Shown piece after piece: positions 31,699-41,540 of a stretch of DNA of 64,000 bases. Made by a program: the position numbers and the translations under genes. Origin of the DNA: 13-2-20CM-66-19 sp963760225 (GTDB lineage Bacteria > Pseudomonadota > Gammaproteobacteria > Steroidobacterales > Steroidobacteraceae). Location: positions 558,001 through 622,000 of the forward strand of contig CAVXCD010000002.1 in the NCBI GenBank assembly GCA_963760225.1, given 5' to 3'. Under the pieces are notes generated by a model that was given only the letters and a program-made list of their open reading frames with translations, had not been told where the DNA came from and searched no databases. Numbering within the stretch: position 1 is the stretch's first letter; each line of letters starts with the position of its first letter.

Positions 31699-32934
31699 GT
31701 GCGCTATACCTACGCCACACACCTCGAATGCAGCCTGACCGGTCAGCCGCATGACATCGGCAAGCTCCAGGGTCTGTCGCAGGCCGGCAAGCCGCTGCTG
31801 GTGCGCTACGACCTGGCCGCGCTCGGCCGCGAGCTGACGCGCGAGGTAATCGAAGCGCGCTCGCCGACGCTGTGGCGCTGGCACGAGCTGCTGCCGGTCC
31901 CGGCACCCGAGTACGAGGTGAGCCTCGGCGAGATCGAGACGCCGCTGGTGGGGCTGGCGAACAGCCGCCGGCCGGACGGCTGTCGCGAGCCGCTCGTCAA
32001 GGACGAGGGGCGGCTGCCCACCGGATCCTTCAAGGCGCGCGGGCTGTGCCTGGCGGTATCGATGGCGCGGGTGCACGGCGTGCGCCGCGTCGCGATTCCT
32101 ACCAACGGCAACGCCGGCGCGGCCATGGCGGCCTACGCGGCCAGGGCCGGCATGGAGGCGTTCTGCTTCTGCCCCGACGACACTCCGGAGATCAACCTGA
32201 GCGAGATTGCGCTGCAGGGCGGGAGCGTCTGGCGCGTCAACGGACTGATCAACGACTGTGCGCGGCTGGTGCAGGCCGGCAAGGCGCAGTTCGACTGGTT
32301 CGACATGTCGACGCTGAAAGAGCCCTATCGCATCGAGGGCAAGAAGACCATGGGGCTGGAGCTCGCCGTCCAGCTCAAGTGGCAGCTGCCGCAAGTGGTG
32401 TTCTATCCGACCGGTGGCGGCACCGGGCTCATCGGCATGTGGAAGGCCTGGGCCGAGCTCGCCGCGCTCGGTTGGATCAGGGGTCCCCTGCCGCGCCTGG
32501 TCGCCGTGCAGGCGAGCGGCTGCGCGCCGATCGTGCGGGCGTTCGAGGCCGGCCTCGAGACCGCGACACCCTGGGAGAACGCGCACACCGTCGCCGCAGG
32601 GATTCGCGTGCCGGCCGCGCTCGGGGATTTCCTCATCCTGCGCGCCCTGCGTGCGAGCGGCGGCTTTGCGCTCGCGGTATCCGATGAGGCGATCGAGGCG
32701 GCGCGCGCGCACGTCGCCGCCGCGGACGGCCTGCTGTTGAGTCCGGAAGGGGCGGCCACGTATGCCGCATACCTCGAAGCCGGACGCCGCGGCCTGCTCT
32801 CACCGACCGACACGGTGGTGCTGTTCAACTGCGCCACCGGGCTCAAATACCCGATGCCGCCCGTCAGCGATCGCATGGATCTCGCGCAGCCCTTCGCGCA
32901 CGGCATCCAGCGGCGCGCCATCCCGGCTCCCTGA
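31699..32934 (+). CDS. thrC: Threonine synthase
   Basis: This 411-residue PLP enzyme of fold type II converts O-phosphohomoserine to threonine. The Schiff-base lysine is in DEGRLPTGSFKARG. The phosphate loop is PTNGNAGAAMAAYAARAG, and the late glycine-rich YPTGGGTGLIGMWKAW is also typical. The GTG at 31699 is chosen because GAGGAG precedes it by 5 bp and MRYTYATHLEC begins the family N-terminus. A longer frame upstream runs into the permease control region. It stands alone here rather than with homoserine kinase or dehydrogenase. Confidence 0.9.
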   Translation: MRYTYATHLECSLTGQPHDIGKLQGLSQAGKPLLVRYDLAALGRELTREVIEARSPTLWRWHELLPVPAPEYEVSLGEIETPLVGLANSRRPDGCREPLVKDEGRLPTGSFKARGLCLAVSMARVHGVRRVAIPTNGNAGAAMAAYAARAGMEAFCFCPDDTPEINLSEIALQGGSVWRVNGLINDCARLVQAGKAQFDWFDMSTLKEPYRIEGKKTMGLELAVQLKWQLPQVVFYPTGGGTGLIGMWKAWAELAALGWIRGPLPRLVAVQASGCAPIVRAFEAGLETATPWENAHTVAAGIRVPAALGDFLILRALRASGGFALAVSDEAIEAARAHVAAADGLLLSPEGAATYAAYLEAGRRGLLSPTDTVVLFNCATGLKYPMPPVSDRMDLAQPFAHGIQRRAIPAP

Positions 32935-32950
32935 GGCGCCGCGAAAGGCC

Positions 32951-33937
32951 TCAGGCGCTGCCCGGCGTGAGCGTGCGCGCCAGCAGGTGGCTGAGCGCGT
33001 AGACCGTGTCGATGTGCGGTGTGGGCGTCTGTGTGAGGCGCGCCAGCTCCACCACCGAGCCGAGCAGTGCTTCGATCTCGAGCGGCCTTCCGGCCTCGAC
33101 GTCCTGCAGCATCGAGGTCTTGTGCTTGCCGACCTTCTCCGCGCCGGCGATGCGCCGCTCGAGCGGCACCCTGAACGTGATGCCGAGCTTGTGCGCCACG
33201 CTCTGCGCTTCGCTCATCATCGCCACCGCCAGCTCGCGCGTGGGCGCGCACTGGCAGATGTCGATGAGCGTCGCACGGGTGAGCGCGCTGATGGGATTGA
33301 AGGTGAGGTTGCCCCACAGCTTCAGCCAGATCTCGGAGCGGATGTCGCTCAGCACCGGCGATTTCAGGCGCGCGCTGGCGAGGCACTGCCCGATGCGGGT
33401 GACGCGCTCGCTGCTGGTACCGTCGAGTTCGCCGACCGGAAAGCGATCCCCCTCGATCACTCGCACGACCCCGGGCGCGACGAGCTCGGCCGCCGGGTAC
33501 ACCACGCAGCCGATGACCCGCGCGGCGGGGATGTTGCGGCTGACCTGGCCGGTGGGATCGACGCTGTGCAGGACGGTGCCGGCGAGCGCCCCGCCGTGCT
33601 CATGGAAATACCAGTAGGGAATGCCGTTCTGCATGGTCACGACGGCGGTGTGTGCGCCGAACAGGCGCGGTACGTCGGTGGCGACGGCGTCGAGCTGGTG
33701 GGCCTTGACCGCAAGGATCACCACGTCCTGCGCACCCGGCTCGCCGTACTCGCGCGTGGCGGTGACCTCACGCGCCACTTCCTCGCTGCCGTCGCTCGCG
33801 ATGAGCCTGACGCCGCGCGCGCGCACCGCTTCGAGGTTCGCACCGCGCACCATGAAGGTCACCTGCTCGCCGGCGAGCGCCAGTCGCGCCCCGACGTATC
33901 CGCCGATCGCGCCGCAGCCGATGATGGCAATCTTCAC
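32951..33937 (-). CDS. panE: 2-dehydropantoate 2-reductase (ketopantoate reductase family)
   Basis: This 328-residue protein has an N-terminal Rossmann fold (MKIAIIGCGAIGGYVGARLA, NADPH binding) and the conserved VKAHQLDAVATDV and MQNGIPYWYFHEHGG. The C-terminal helical domain has the catalytic lysine region WLKLWGNLTFNPISALTRAT. It reduces ketopantoate to pantoate for CoA synthesis. panB and panC lie 26 kb away in this window, so the pathway steps are both represented. The family includes paralogues of other specificity, hence some caution. Confidence 0.85.
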   Translation of the reverse strand: MKIAIIGCGAIGGYVGARLALAGEQVTFMVRGANLEAVRARGVRLIASDGSEEVAREVTATREYGEPGAQDVVILAVKAHQLDAVATDVPRLFGAHTAVVTMQNGIPYWYFHEHGGALAGTVLHSVDPTGQVSRNIPAARVIGCVVYPAAELVAPGVVRVIEGDRFPVGELDGTSSERVTRIGQCLASARLKSPVLSDIRSEIWLKLWGNLTFNPISALTRATLIDICQCAPTRELAVAMMSEAQSVAHKLGITFRVPLERRIAGAEKVGKHKTSMLQDVEAGRPLEIEALLGSVVELARLTQTPTPHIDTVYALSHLLARTLTPGSA

Positions 33938-34100
33938 GAAAGCACTTCCACGCTGACCACGGCGCCAGCAGCTAAGGAGAGGTTAAATTGGGCTGCGAAA
34001 GGTGCCGCCGGCTGCCTTGCGGCGCGAAAGATATAGCACAGGGGCGGCGGCGGATTAAAGACTGGCGCGGCGTGGCACAGCGCGGCGTGCCGCAGGCGCG

Positions 34101-34232
34101 TCAGCGCTCCGGCGGTGCGGAGGACTTGCGGTGCTCCCCGGGCGGGGTGTCCATGATCTCGTACCAGATGGCGTTCAGCACCCCGAAGGCGAGCGCCAGT
34201 CCGAGTCCGAGTATCCAGCTGAAGTACCACAT
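34101..34232 (-). CDS. cydX: Cytochrome bd oxidase small subunit X
   Basis: This 43-residue single-helix protein reads MWYFSWILGLGLALAFGVLN then AIWYE and a charged tail. This is the CydX/CbdX pattern, with the WYFSWILG start and the conserved acidic residue after the helix. It begins 18 bp after cydB and is needed for stability of the bd oxidase in E. coli. It is too short for most gene finders. Confidence 0.9.
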   Translation of the reverse strand: MWYFSWILGLGLALAFGVLNAIWYEIMDTPPGEHRKSSAPPER

Positions 34233-34250
34233 CGATGCGACCCCTTGCGA

Positions 34251-35381
34251 TCAGTACCCGGCGTGGCGCCGGATCGATTCCAGCGTGATCTTGCCGCGCA
34301 GCACGCTGAACACCCACGCCGTGTAGGAGAGCACCACGGGAAGAAAGATCACGACCGCGACCAGCATGATCAGCAGCACGCGCGCGCTGCTGGAGGCGTC
34401 CCACACGGTGAGCCCGTGGTCGGGCTGCGTGGATGAGGGCATGAAGAAGGGAAACAGCGCGATACCCGCGGTCAGGATGGTCGCCGCCACGGCGAGGCAA
34501 CTGGCAAGAAAGGCGCTTCCGGGACGCCGCGCACCAAGAGCGATGAAGCACAGCGCCGCACCACCGAGCGCGCCGAGGGGCGCGAGCCACAGCAGCGGGT
34601 GCACGTGGTAGTGCAGGAGCCAGCCGCCCGGCACGAGCCCCACGTGCTTGTGCAAGGGGTTCGAAGGTCCAAGCGGATCGGCACCCGAGACGATGTGATG
34701 CCCCGGGATGCCCGCGACCCACGCACCGGCGGCAACGAAGGCGATGGCGAACACGACCGCCGCCCAACGCCCGAGCGCAGCGGAACGCTGCGACATCGGC
34801 TCGCCCACTTTGAGTGAGGCATAGGCGGTGCCGTGCATCACGAGCATCGCCAGGCTCACGACTCCGGCGAGGAGTGCGAACGGGTGCAGCAGGCCAAAGA
34901 ATCCGCCGGTGAACACCGGGCGGCGCAGCTCGTCGAAATGAAACGGCAACCCTAAGAACAGATTGCCGAACGCCACGCCGCACAGCAGCGCCGGCACCGC
35001 CCCGCCGAGCATGAGCGCGACGTCCCACACGCTGCGCCACTGTGGGTCCGCGAGCTGGTTGCGCCAGGTGAACCCGACCGGTCGCAGGATGAGCGCCGCC
35101 AGCAGCGCGAACATCGCCAGGTACAGCCCCGAGAACGACGCGGCGTAGAGCAGCGGCCAGGCGGCGAACACCGCGCCACCGCCGAGAATGAGCCATACCT
35201 GGTTGCCCTCCCACACCGGCTCGACGGACTCGAGCAGTGCGCGGCGCTCCTCGTCGGTGCGCCCGAGGAAGCGGAACGTCGCCCCTACACCCAGGTCGAA
35301 GCCGTCCATGATCGCAAAGCCGATGAGCAGCGTGCCGAGGAGCAGCCACCAGATGAGGCGCAGCGTTTCGTAGTCGGGCAC
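34251..35381 (-). CDS. cydB: Cytochrome bd ubiquinol oxidase subunit II
   Basis: This 376-residue, 9-helix protein has IWWLLLGTLLIGFAIMDGFD at the start, EPVWEGNQVWLILGGGAVFA (conserved acidic residues of the proton path), TWRNQ, and FPFFMPSSTQPDHGLTVWDA near the end. It pairs with CydA and stabilises the heme cluster. It lies 21 bp after cydA. Confidence 0.96.
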   Translation of the reverse strand: MPDYETLRLIWWLLLGTLLIGFAIMDGFDLGVGATFRFLGRTDEERRALLESVEPVWEGNQVWLILGGGAVFAAWPLLYAASFSGLYLAMFALLAALILRPVGFTWRNQLADPQWRSVWDVALMLGGAVPALLCGVAFGNLFLGLPFHFDELRRPVFTGGFFGLLHPFALLAGVVSLAMLVMHGTAYASLKVGEPMSQRSAALGRWAAVVFAIAFVAAGAWVAGIPGHHIVSGADPLGPSNPLHKHVGLVPGGWLLHYHVHPLLWLAPLGALGGAALCFIALGARRPGSAFLASCLAVAATILTAGIALFPFFMPSSTQPDHGLTVWDASSSARVLLIMLVAVVIFLPVVLSYTAWVFSVLRGKITLESIRRHAGY

Positions 35382-35402
35382 GTGGCGACCTTGCTCAGCT
35401 CG

Positions 35403-36965
35403 TTAGTGTGCGCCGCCGGCCGGCACGGACGTGATCGGCCAGAACCCTAAGCCGTCGGGGCCGCGGCGGATCGTGCGCACCAGGAGATACACGTCCACGG
35501 CGGCGAGCGCGGAGTAGAACACCACGAAGCCCGCGAGCGACAACCAGACGCTGGAAGCCGGCACCGGGGAAGCGGCGAGGAATGTCGGCAGCACGCCATC
35601 GATGGCCCAGGGCTGGCGGCCGTACTCGGCGACGATCCAGCCGAGCTCGGCGGCGATCCACGGCAGCGGCAGACTGAGGAAGGCAATCCGCAGGAACCAG
35701 CGGTTCTCGAGGAAGCGGTGGCGCGAGGCGAGATAGAACGCGGTGGCAAACAGCAGGATGAAGAACACGCCCAGGACCACCATTACCCGGAAGCACCAGA
35801 ACAGCACCGGCACGTTCGGCACCGTCGACCAGGCGGCCTGCTCGATCTGCCTTGGGGTGGCCTGCGTCGGATCCTCGACGAAGCGCAGCAGCAGCAGCGC
35901 GTAACCGAGATCGGCCTGGTGCCCGGCGAAGCGCGCGCGGGCGTTGCTGTCGTCCGGATCCTGCTGCAGCGTGCGCAGCGCCACGTACGCCTCGATACCG
36001 CCCACGATGCGCTCGCGCGCGCGCGCCACGAGCTCGACGATGCCGGGCACCGGCTGATCGATCGAGCGCGTGGCGATGAGACCGAGGAGCCACGGCACCC
36101 TGACTGCCGCATGGGTTTGATGCGTCTGCACGTCGGGAAAGCCGAACACGGTGAAACTCGCCGGCGGCGGCTCGGTATGCCATTCAGCCTCGATCGCCGC
36201 GATCTTCATCCTCTGGTTCTCGCCCGCCACGTAGCCAGACTCGTCGCCGAGCACCACCACCGACAACGCGCAGGCGAGCCCGAAGCTCGCGGCCACCGCC
36301 ATCGAGCGGCGCGCGATGTCGACGTTACGGCCGCGCAGCAGGTACCAGGCGCTCACCGCCAGCACGAACACCGAGCCGACGACGTAGCCTGCGGCCACGG
36401 TATGCACGAACTTCGCCTGCGCCACGGGATTGAGCAGCACCTGGCTGAACGACACCAGCTCCATGCGCATGGTCTGAGGATTGAACTGTGCCCCGACCGG
36501 GTACTGCATCCAGGCGTTGGCGATCAGGATCCACAGCGCCGACAGGCTCGAGCCGAGCGCCACCATCGCCGTCACCACCAGGTGCGCCACCTTCGACAGC
36601 CGCTCCCAGCCGAAGAAAAACAGCCCGACGAACGTCGCCTCGAGAAAGAACGCCATCAGGCCCTCGATCGCCAGCGGTGCGCCGAAGATGTCCCCGACAT
36701 AGTGCGAGTAGTACGCCCAGTTGGTGCCGAACTGGAACTCCATGGTGATGCCGGTGGCGACCCCCATGGCGAAATTGATGCCGAACAGCACACCCCAGAA
36801 GCGCGTCATGCGCTTCCAGATCTCGCGCCCCGTCATCACGTACACCGACTCCATGATCACCAGGATCATCGAGAGCCCGAGCGTCAGCGGTACGAACAGG
36901 AAGTGGTAGAGCGCGGTGAGCGCGAACTGCGTACGCGACAGCGTAATGACCGCAGCGTCGATCAT
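35403..36965 (-). CDS. cydA: Cytochrome bd ubiquinol oxidase subunit I
   Basis: This is the 520-residue heme-bearing subunit of the quinol oxidase that reduces O2 at high affinity. Key features are LSRTQFALTALYHFLFVPLT (His21 as b595 ligand), KFVHTVAAGY (b558 ligand), the Q-loop at about residues 250-380 with GENQRMKIAAIEAEWHTEPP, and GWIVAEYGRQPWAIDGVLPT. Length and motifs match the E. coli enzyme. Its ATG overlaps the stop of the small upstream gene (ATGA), so the operon runs cydP-cydA-cydB-cydX. Confidence 0.97.
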   Translation of the reverse strand: MIDAAVITLSRTQFALTALYHFLFVPLTLGLSMILVIMESVYVMTGREIWKRMTRFWGVLFGINFAMGVATGITMEFQFGTNWAYYSHYVGDIFGAPLAIEGLMAFFLEATFVGLFFFGWERLSKVAHLVVTAMVALGSSLSALWILIANAWMQYPVGAQFNPQTMRMELVSFSQVLLNPVAQAKFVHTVAAGYVVGSVFVLAVSAWYLLRGRNVDIARRSMAVAASFGLACALSVVVLGDESGYVAGENQRMKIAAIEAEWHTEPPPASFTVFGFPDVQTHQTHAAVRVPWLLGLIATRSIDQPVPGIVELVARARERIVGGIEAYVALRTLQQDPDDSNARARFAGHQADLGYALLLLRFVEDPTQATPRQIEQAAWSTVPNVPVLFWCFRVMVVLGVFFILLFATAFYLASRHRFLENRWFLRIAFLSLPLPWIAAELGWIVAEYGRQPWAIDGVLPTFLAASPVPASSVWLSLAGFVVFYSALAAVDVYLLVRTIRRGPDGLGFWPITSVPAGGAH

Positions 36966-37207
36966 GGCTCACCCGCCGCAGGAGCGCCGGGGCGCGTCGG
37001 CGCGGGCGCGGGAGTCACAGCCGGCGACGCAGCAACCACTCCGAGACGCGCCCGTGCCGCCGCGCCGTCCACGGGGTGCCGATGCGCAGGCGAGAAAAAC
37101 ATGGCCCAGAGCAGCACCAGCGCTGCGACTTTCAACACCAGGAGTCTCGCGACCTCGTGCCGGAGATTCCTGCGCCATGGGGAGTGGTGTTGGACGGCGC
37201 CTCCCAT
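36962..37207 (-). CDS. cydP: Putative cytochrome bd accessory small subunit
   Basis: This 81-residue protein starts at the ATG at 37205-37207. It has a basic N-terminus, one helix (HEVARLLVLKVAALVLLWAM, then FFSP), and a Pro/Ala-rich tail. The pattern RxELxRxLVLKxxxLxxLWxxFF matches the small protein often encoded just before cydA (CydP). A 4-bp overlap with cydA supports coupled translation. The annotation rests on pattern and position, because the family is little studied. Confidence 0.65.
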   Translation of the reverse strand: MGGAVQHHSPWRRNLRHEVARLLVLKVAALVLLWAMFFSPAHRHPVDGAAARARLGVVAASPAVTPAPAPTRPGAPAAGEP

Positions 37208-37280
37208 GGCCGCAATACTAGCGCCATCGGCCACTTCGCGCGAATGGTGCGGCGCCGTTACGCGGGACCGGCGCCGTGCG

Positions 37281-38066
<786 letters not shown>

Positions 38067-38091
38067 CGCTCCCTCCCGTTCATGATCGGTC

Positions 38092-39738
38092 TCATTCGAT
38101 GGCGCTCGCCGAGCGCGCCCGCTCGCGCAGCACGAACTTCTGGATCTTGCCGGTGGCGGTCTTCGGAATCTCCTCGAACCTCACCTCGCGCGGGATCTTG
38201 TAGCCGGCCAGCAGTCCACGGCAGTGCGCGATCAGCTCCGCCGCGGTGGCGGTCGCGCCGGACTTGAGCTCGACGTACGCGAGCGGCGTCTCGCCCCATT
38301 TCGGATCCGGACGCGCCACCACGGCGCACGCCATGACCGCGCCGTGACGGTAGAGCGCATCCTCCACCTCCAGCGAGCTGATGTTCTCGCCGCCGGAGAT
38401 GATCACGTCCTTGCTGCGGTCGCGGATCTTCACGTAGCGGTCGGGCTCGAGCATCGCCAGATCGCCGGTGTGAAACCAGCCGCCGGCGAACGCCTGCGCC
38501 GTCGCCGCCGGGTTCTTGAGATACCCTTTCATGACGATGTTGCCGCGGAACATGATCTCGCCGAGCACCTCGCCGTTGGCCGGCACCTCGCGCAGCGTCA
38601 AAGGATCGAGCACCGTCATGCCTTCCTGCAGCACGTAGCGCACCCCCTGGCGGCCGTTGAGTCGCGTCTGCTCGGCAAGCGTCGCACCCGCCCACTGCGT
38701 GCGCTTGGCGGCGAGTGCTGCCGGGCCGTAGGTCTCGGTCAACCCATAGGCGTGCGTCAGGTCGAAGCCGATCTTCGCCATGCCATCGATCATCGCACCG
38801 GGGGGTGCGGCGCCCGCCACCATGCCGCGCACCCGCCAGTCGATGCCCTCACGCAGCGACACATCGGCATTGATCAGCAGGTTGTGCACGATGGGCGCGC
38901 CGCAGTAGTGGTCGACGCGGTGCGCGCGTACCGCCTCGAGGATCGCGCGCACCTCCACCTTGCGCAGGCACACGTGGGTGCCGGCCAGCATCGCCACCGT
39001 CCAGGGAAAGCACCAGCCGTTGCAGTGAAAGAGCGGCAGCGTCCACAGGTACACCGGGAAGTGCGGCATGGACCAGACACAGGCGTTGGAGACCGCGTTC
39101 AGGTACGCGCCGCGATGATGGGTGACGACGCCCTTGGGATTGCCGGTGGTGCCGGAGGTGTAGGACACGGCGATCGCATCCCACTCGTCCGCCGGGCCTT
39201 CGAGCTGCGCGAGCGGTGCGTGCCGCGCGATGAGCGCCTCGTACTCGTATTCGCCGAGCCGCTCGCCGGCACCGGCATACTCGCTGTCGCACACGTCGAT
39301 GACCGAGAGCGTGCGGCCGTGCTCCTCGCGCAGTACGCGCAGCACCTCGCGCACCACCGGCGCGAACTCGCGGTCGGTGATCAGCACCGCCGTCTCGCAG
39401 TGCTGCAGCTGCCAGGCCAGCAGCGGCGCATCCAGGCGGATGTTGAGCGTATTCAGCACGGCATTGAGCGCCGGTATGGCGTAGTGCGCTTCCACCATCT
39501 CCGGGGTGTTGCACAGCATGGTGCTGACCGTGGTGCCGCGACTCACTCCGAGCGCGCGCAGCGCCGCGGCGAGGCGCGCCGCGCGCTCGCGCGTCTGCGC
39601 CCAGCTGTAGCGGCGTGCGCCGTGCACCACGGCGGGCAGATCGCCGAACACCTCCGCGGTGCGCTCGACGAAGCTCACCGGTGAGAGCGGCGTGAAGTTC
39701 GCAGCGTTCTTGTCCAGGTCCTGCTCGTAGATGCTCAT
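38092..39738 (-). CDS. AMP-forming acyl-CoA synthetase, AlkK/DmdB-like
   Basis: This 548-residue adenylate-forming enzyme activates a carboxylic acid with ATP and CoA. Motifs are SYTSGTTGNPKGVVTHHRGA (P-loop), AYGLTETYGPAA, GWFHTGDLAMLEPDRYVKIR, and the C-terminal catalytic lysine in KTATGKIQKFVLRERA. The mid-section (PLFHCNGWCFPWTVAMLAGT) is typical of the medium-chain/methylmercaptopropionate CoA ligase branch. The substrate is uncertain. It is paired with the downstream crotonase gene. Confidence 0.9.
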   Translation of the reverse strand: MSIYEQDLDKNAANFTPLSPVSFVERTAEVFGDLPAVVHGARRYSWAQTRERAARLAAALRALGVSRGTTVSTMLCNTPEMVEAHYAIPALNAVLNTLNIRLDAPLLAWQLQHCETAVLITDREFAPVVREVLRVLREEHGRTLSVIDVCDSEYAGAGERLGEYEYEALIARHAPLAQLEGPADEWDAIAVSYTSGTTGNPKGVVTHHRGAYLNAVSNACVWSMPHFPVYLWTLPLFHCNGWCFPWTVAMLAGTHVCLRKVEVRAILEAVRAHRVDHYCGAPIVHNLLINADVSLREGIDWRVRGMVAGAAPPGAMIDGMAKIGFDLTHAYGLTETYGPAALAAKRTQWAGATLAEQTRLNGRQGVRYVLQEGMTVLDPLTLREVPANGEVLGEIMFRGNIVMKGYLKNPAATAQAFAGGWFHTGDLAMLEPDRYVKIRDRSKDVIISGGENISSLEVEDALYRHGAVMACAVVARPDPKWGETPLAYVELKSGATATAAELIAHCRGLLAGYKIPREVRFEEIPKTATGKIQKFVLRERARSASAIE

Positions 39739-39766
39739 GACCGCCTGCGCCTCTGTTCAAAACATC

Positions 39767-40459
39767 TCAATAATCGCGGAACTTGATGGCGGCGTGCGAG
39801 CCGTCGCAGAAGGGCTTGTTCTTCGAGGCGCCGCAGCGGCACAGCGTGACGCGGTTGCGCAGCTCGTAGTTGAAGCCGTGCGCTGATTCCACCGGGATGC
39901 CCCCGCGCAGCCACAGCGGGCCGCTGCACTCCTGCGCCGGATCCTCGACGACCCCGATCGACACCGGCAGCGCCGGCTCGTGCGCCCGCGCCGTGCCGTG
40001 CTCGAGCGCCGTCAGCCGCCCCGACGGACACTGGTTCACCTGCCTGACGAACGGCGCGCGCAGGTGCGCATCGTCGGTGTGCGCCACCTGGTTCCACACC
40101 TGGCCGTCGCGGTCGCAGAAGCGCGCAAACGCACACAGCGACTCGGCGTCGGCGAGATCGAGCGCCGGGCCTTCCATGAGCTGCGCCTGCCTGACGTAGG
40201 GCTCGTGGCTGGCCGTCTCGGTGCCGTTGAAGCGCACGCGCGTGTGGCTGCCGTCGCAGAAGGGCTTGCTCGCCGAGTGCCCGCAGCGACACAGGGCGTA
40301 GCTGTCCTGCGCCGGGAAAGCGTCGCTCTCGCGCCACTCCTGGGAGGCGCCGGCGGCATCGGCGACGATGGTCTGTTTCGCGAGCGGCACGCCGCCTGAG
40401 ACCTGGTACGGGCCGTTCTTCGACACGATTACCTTCGCTTTACCCTTCGGTGCAGACAT
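39767..40459 (-). CDS. Double CDGSH iron-sulfur protein
   Basis: This 230-residue protein contains two CDGSH motifs, CRCGHSASKPFCDGSH (about residues 57-72) and CRCGASKNKPFCDGSH (about 206-221), each providing three Cys and one His for a 2Fe-2S cluster. Between them lies a segment with CAFARFCDRDGQVWNQV and QVNQCPSGRLTALEHG, matching the Fer4_19/DUF1271-type domain. Such fusions are presumed electron or cluster carriers in redox stress. It is divergent from PPK2 across about 150 bp. Confidence 0.9.
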   Translation of the reverse strand: MSAPKGKAKVIVSKNGPYQVSGGVPLAKQTIVADAAGASQEWRESDAFPAQDSYALCRCGHSASKPFCDGSHTRVRFNGTETASHEPYVRQAQLMEGPALDLADAESLCAFARFCDRDGQVWNQVAHTDDAHLRAPFVRQVNQCPSGRLTALEHGTARAHEPALPVSIGVVEDPAQECSGPLWLRGGIPVESAHGFNYELRNRVTLCRCGASKNKPFCDGSHAAIKFRDY

Positions 40460-40609
40460 GGCTCAGTCTCCTCTCGGCGGGCGGCCGGTGCGCTGCGTGT
40501 TAGCCTGAACCAGAGCCGCCCGCCCGACAAGGGTGTGGCGGGAGAGCGGCAGCGATGCCGATAATGCCCACCATCGGTGGCTATGCCGCCTGAGAGGTAA
40601 CGACCCTCC

Positions 40610-41410
40610 ATGGCCAGGAAATCACGGCACCCTGAAGCCCTGCCCGCGCCGCTGGGCGCCAAGTCCTATGGCCGTAAGCTGCGGCAGCTGCAGATCGAGC
40701 TGGTGAAGCTGCAGCGCGAGGTGATCGCCCGCGGCCTGAAGGTACTGGTGATCTTCGAGGGGCGCGACTGTGCCGGCAAGGACGGCACTATCAAGCGCAT
40801 CGTCGCGCACCTGAGCCCGCGCGAGGTGCGGGTGGTGGCGCCGGGCAAACCGAGCAGCCGCGAGGAGACCGAATGGTACTTCCAGCGCTTCGTCCCGCAC
40901 CTGCCGGCGGCGCAGGAGATCGTGCTGTTCAACCGCAGCTGGTACAACCGCGCCGGCGTCGAGTACGTCATGAAATTCTGTAGCCGGCGCGAGCGCGACG
41001 CATTCCTCGCGATGGCACCGCGCTTCGAGCGCATGCTGGCGCGCTCCGGCGTGTTCCTCCTCAAGTATTACCTGGACATCAGCCGCGCCGAGCAGGCGCG
41101 GCGGCTGCGCGCGCGACGCCACGACCCGCTCAAGCAATGGAAGATCAGCCCGGTGGACAAGGCGGCGCAGAAGCATTGGCGCGACTACAGCCGCGCCCGC
41201 GATGCGATGCTCCTCGGCACCCATCAGCGCGAGGCGCCGTGGACCCTGGTGCGGGCGGATGACAAGTGGCACGCGCGCCTCAACGTCATACGCGACATAC
41301 TGGCGCGCATTCCCGCACCGGGGGTCGCGCGGCGCCACGCCCGCCCGGACCCGCGCGTGGCGCGCGAGTTCAACGAAAAACTCATCAGCTCGGGTTGGAT
41401 TGCACGCTGA
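40610..41410 (+). CDS. ppk2: Polyphosphate kinase 2 family protein
   Basis: This 266-residue protein has the PPK2 Walker A GRDCAGKDGT (51-60), the Walker B/lid segments APGKPSSREETEWYFQRFVP and LFNRSWYNRAGVE, and later HDPLKQWKISPVDKAAQKHW. PPK2 enzymes phosphorylate nucleoside di- or monophosphates with polyphosphate. The size fits the one-domain class I type. GAGAGG lies 15 bp and CCTCC 4 bp before the ATG. Confidence 0.93.
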   Translation: MARKSRHPEALPAPLGAKSYGRKLRQLQIELVKLQREVIARGLKVLVIFEGRDCAGKDGTIKRIVAHLSPREVRVVAPGKPSSREETEWYFQRFVPHLPAAQEIVLFNRSWYNRAGVEYVMKFCSRRERDAFLAMAPRFERMLARSGVFLLKYYLDISRAEQARRLRARRHDPLKQWKISPVDKAAQKHWRDYSRARDAMLLGTHQREAPWTLVRADDKWHARLNVIRDILARIPAPGVARRHARPDPRVAREFNEKLISSGWIAR

Positions 41411-41540
41411 GGATCCGCAGCGCTGGAGGGTTTGCACGCAACCGACACGGCGATCCCGCCGCGCACTTTGCTACACTCCCTCGCCTGAATGATGCCATGC
41501 CCCACTCCGTGACGGCGCCACACCCGCGCCGGTTCGCTCG

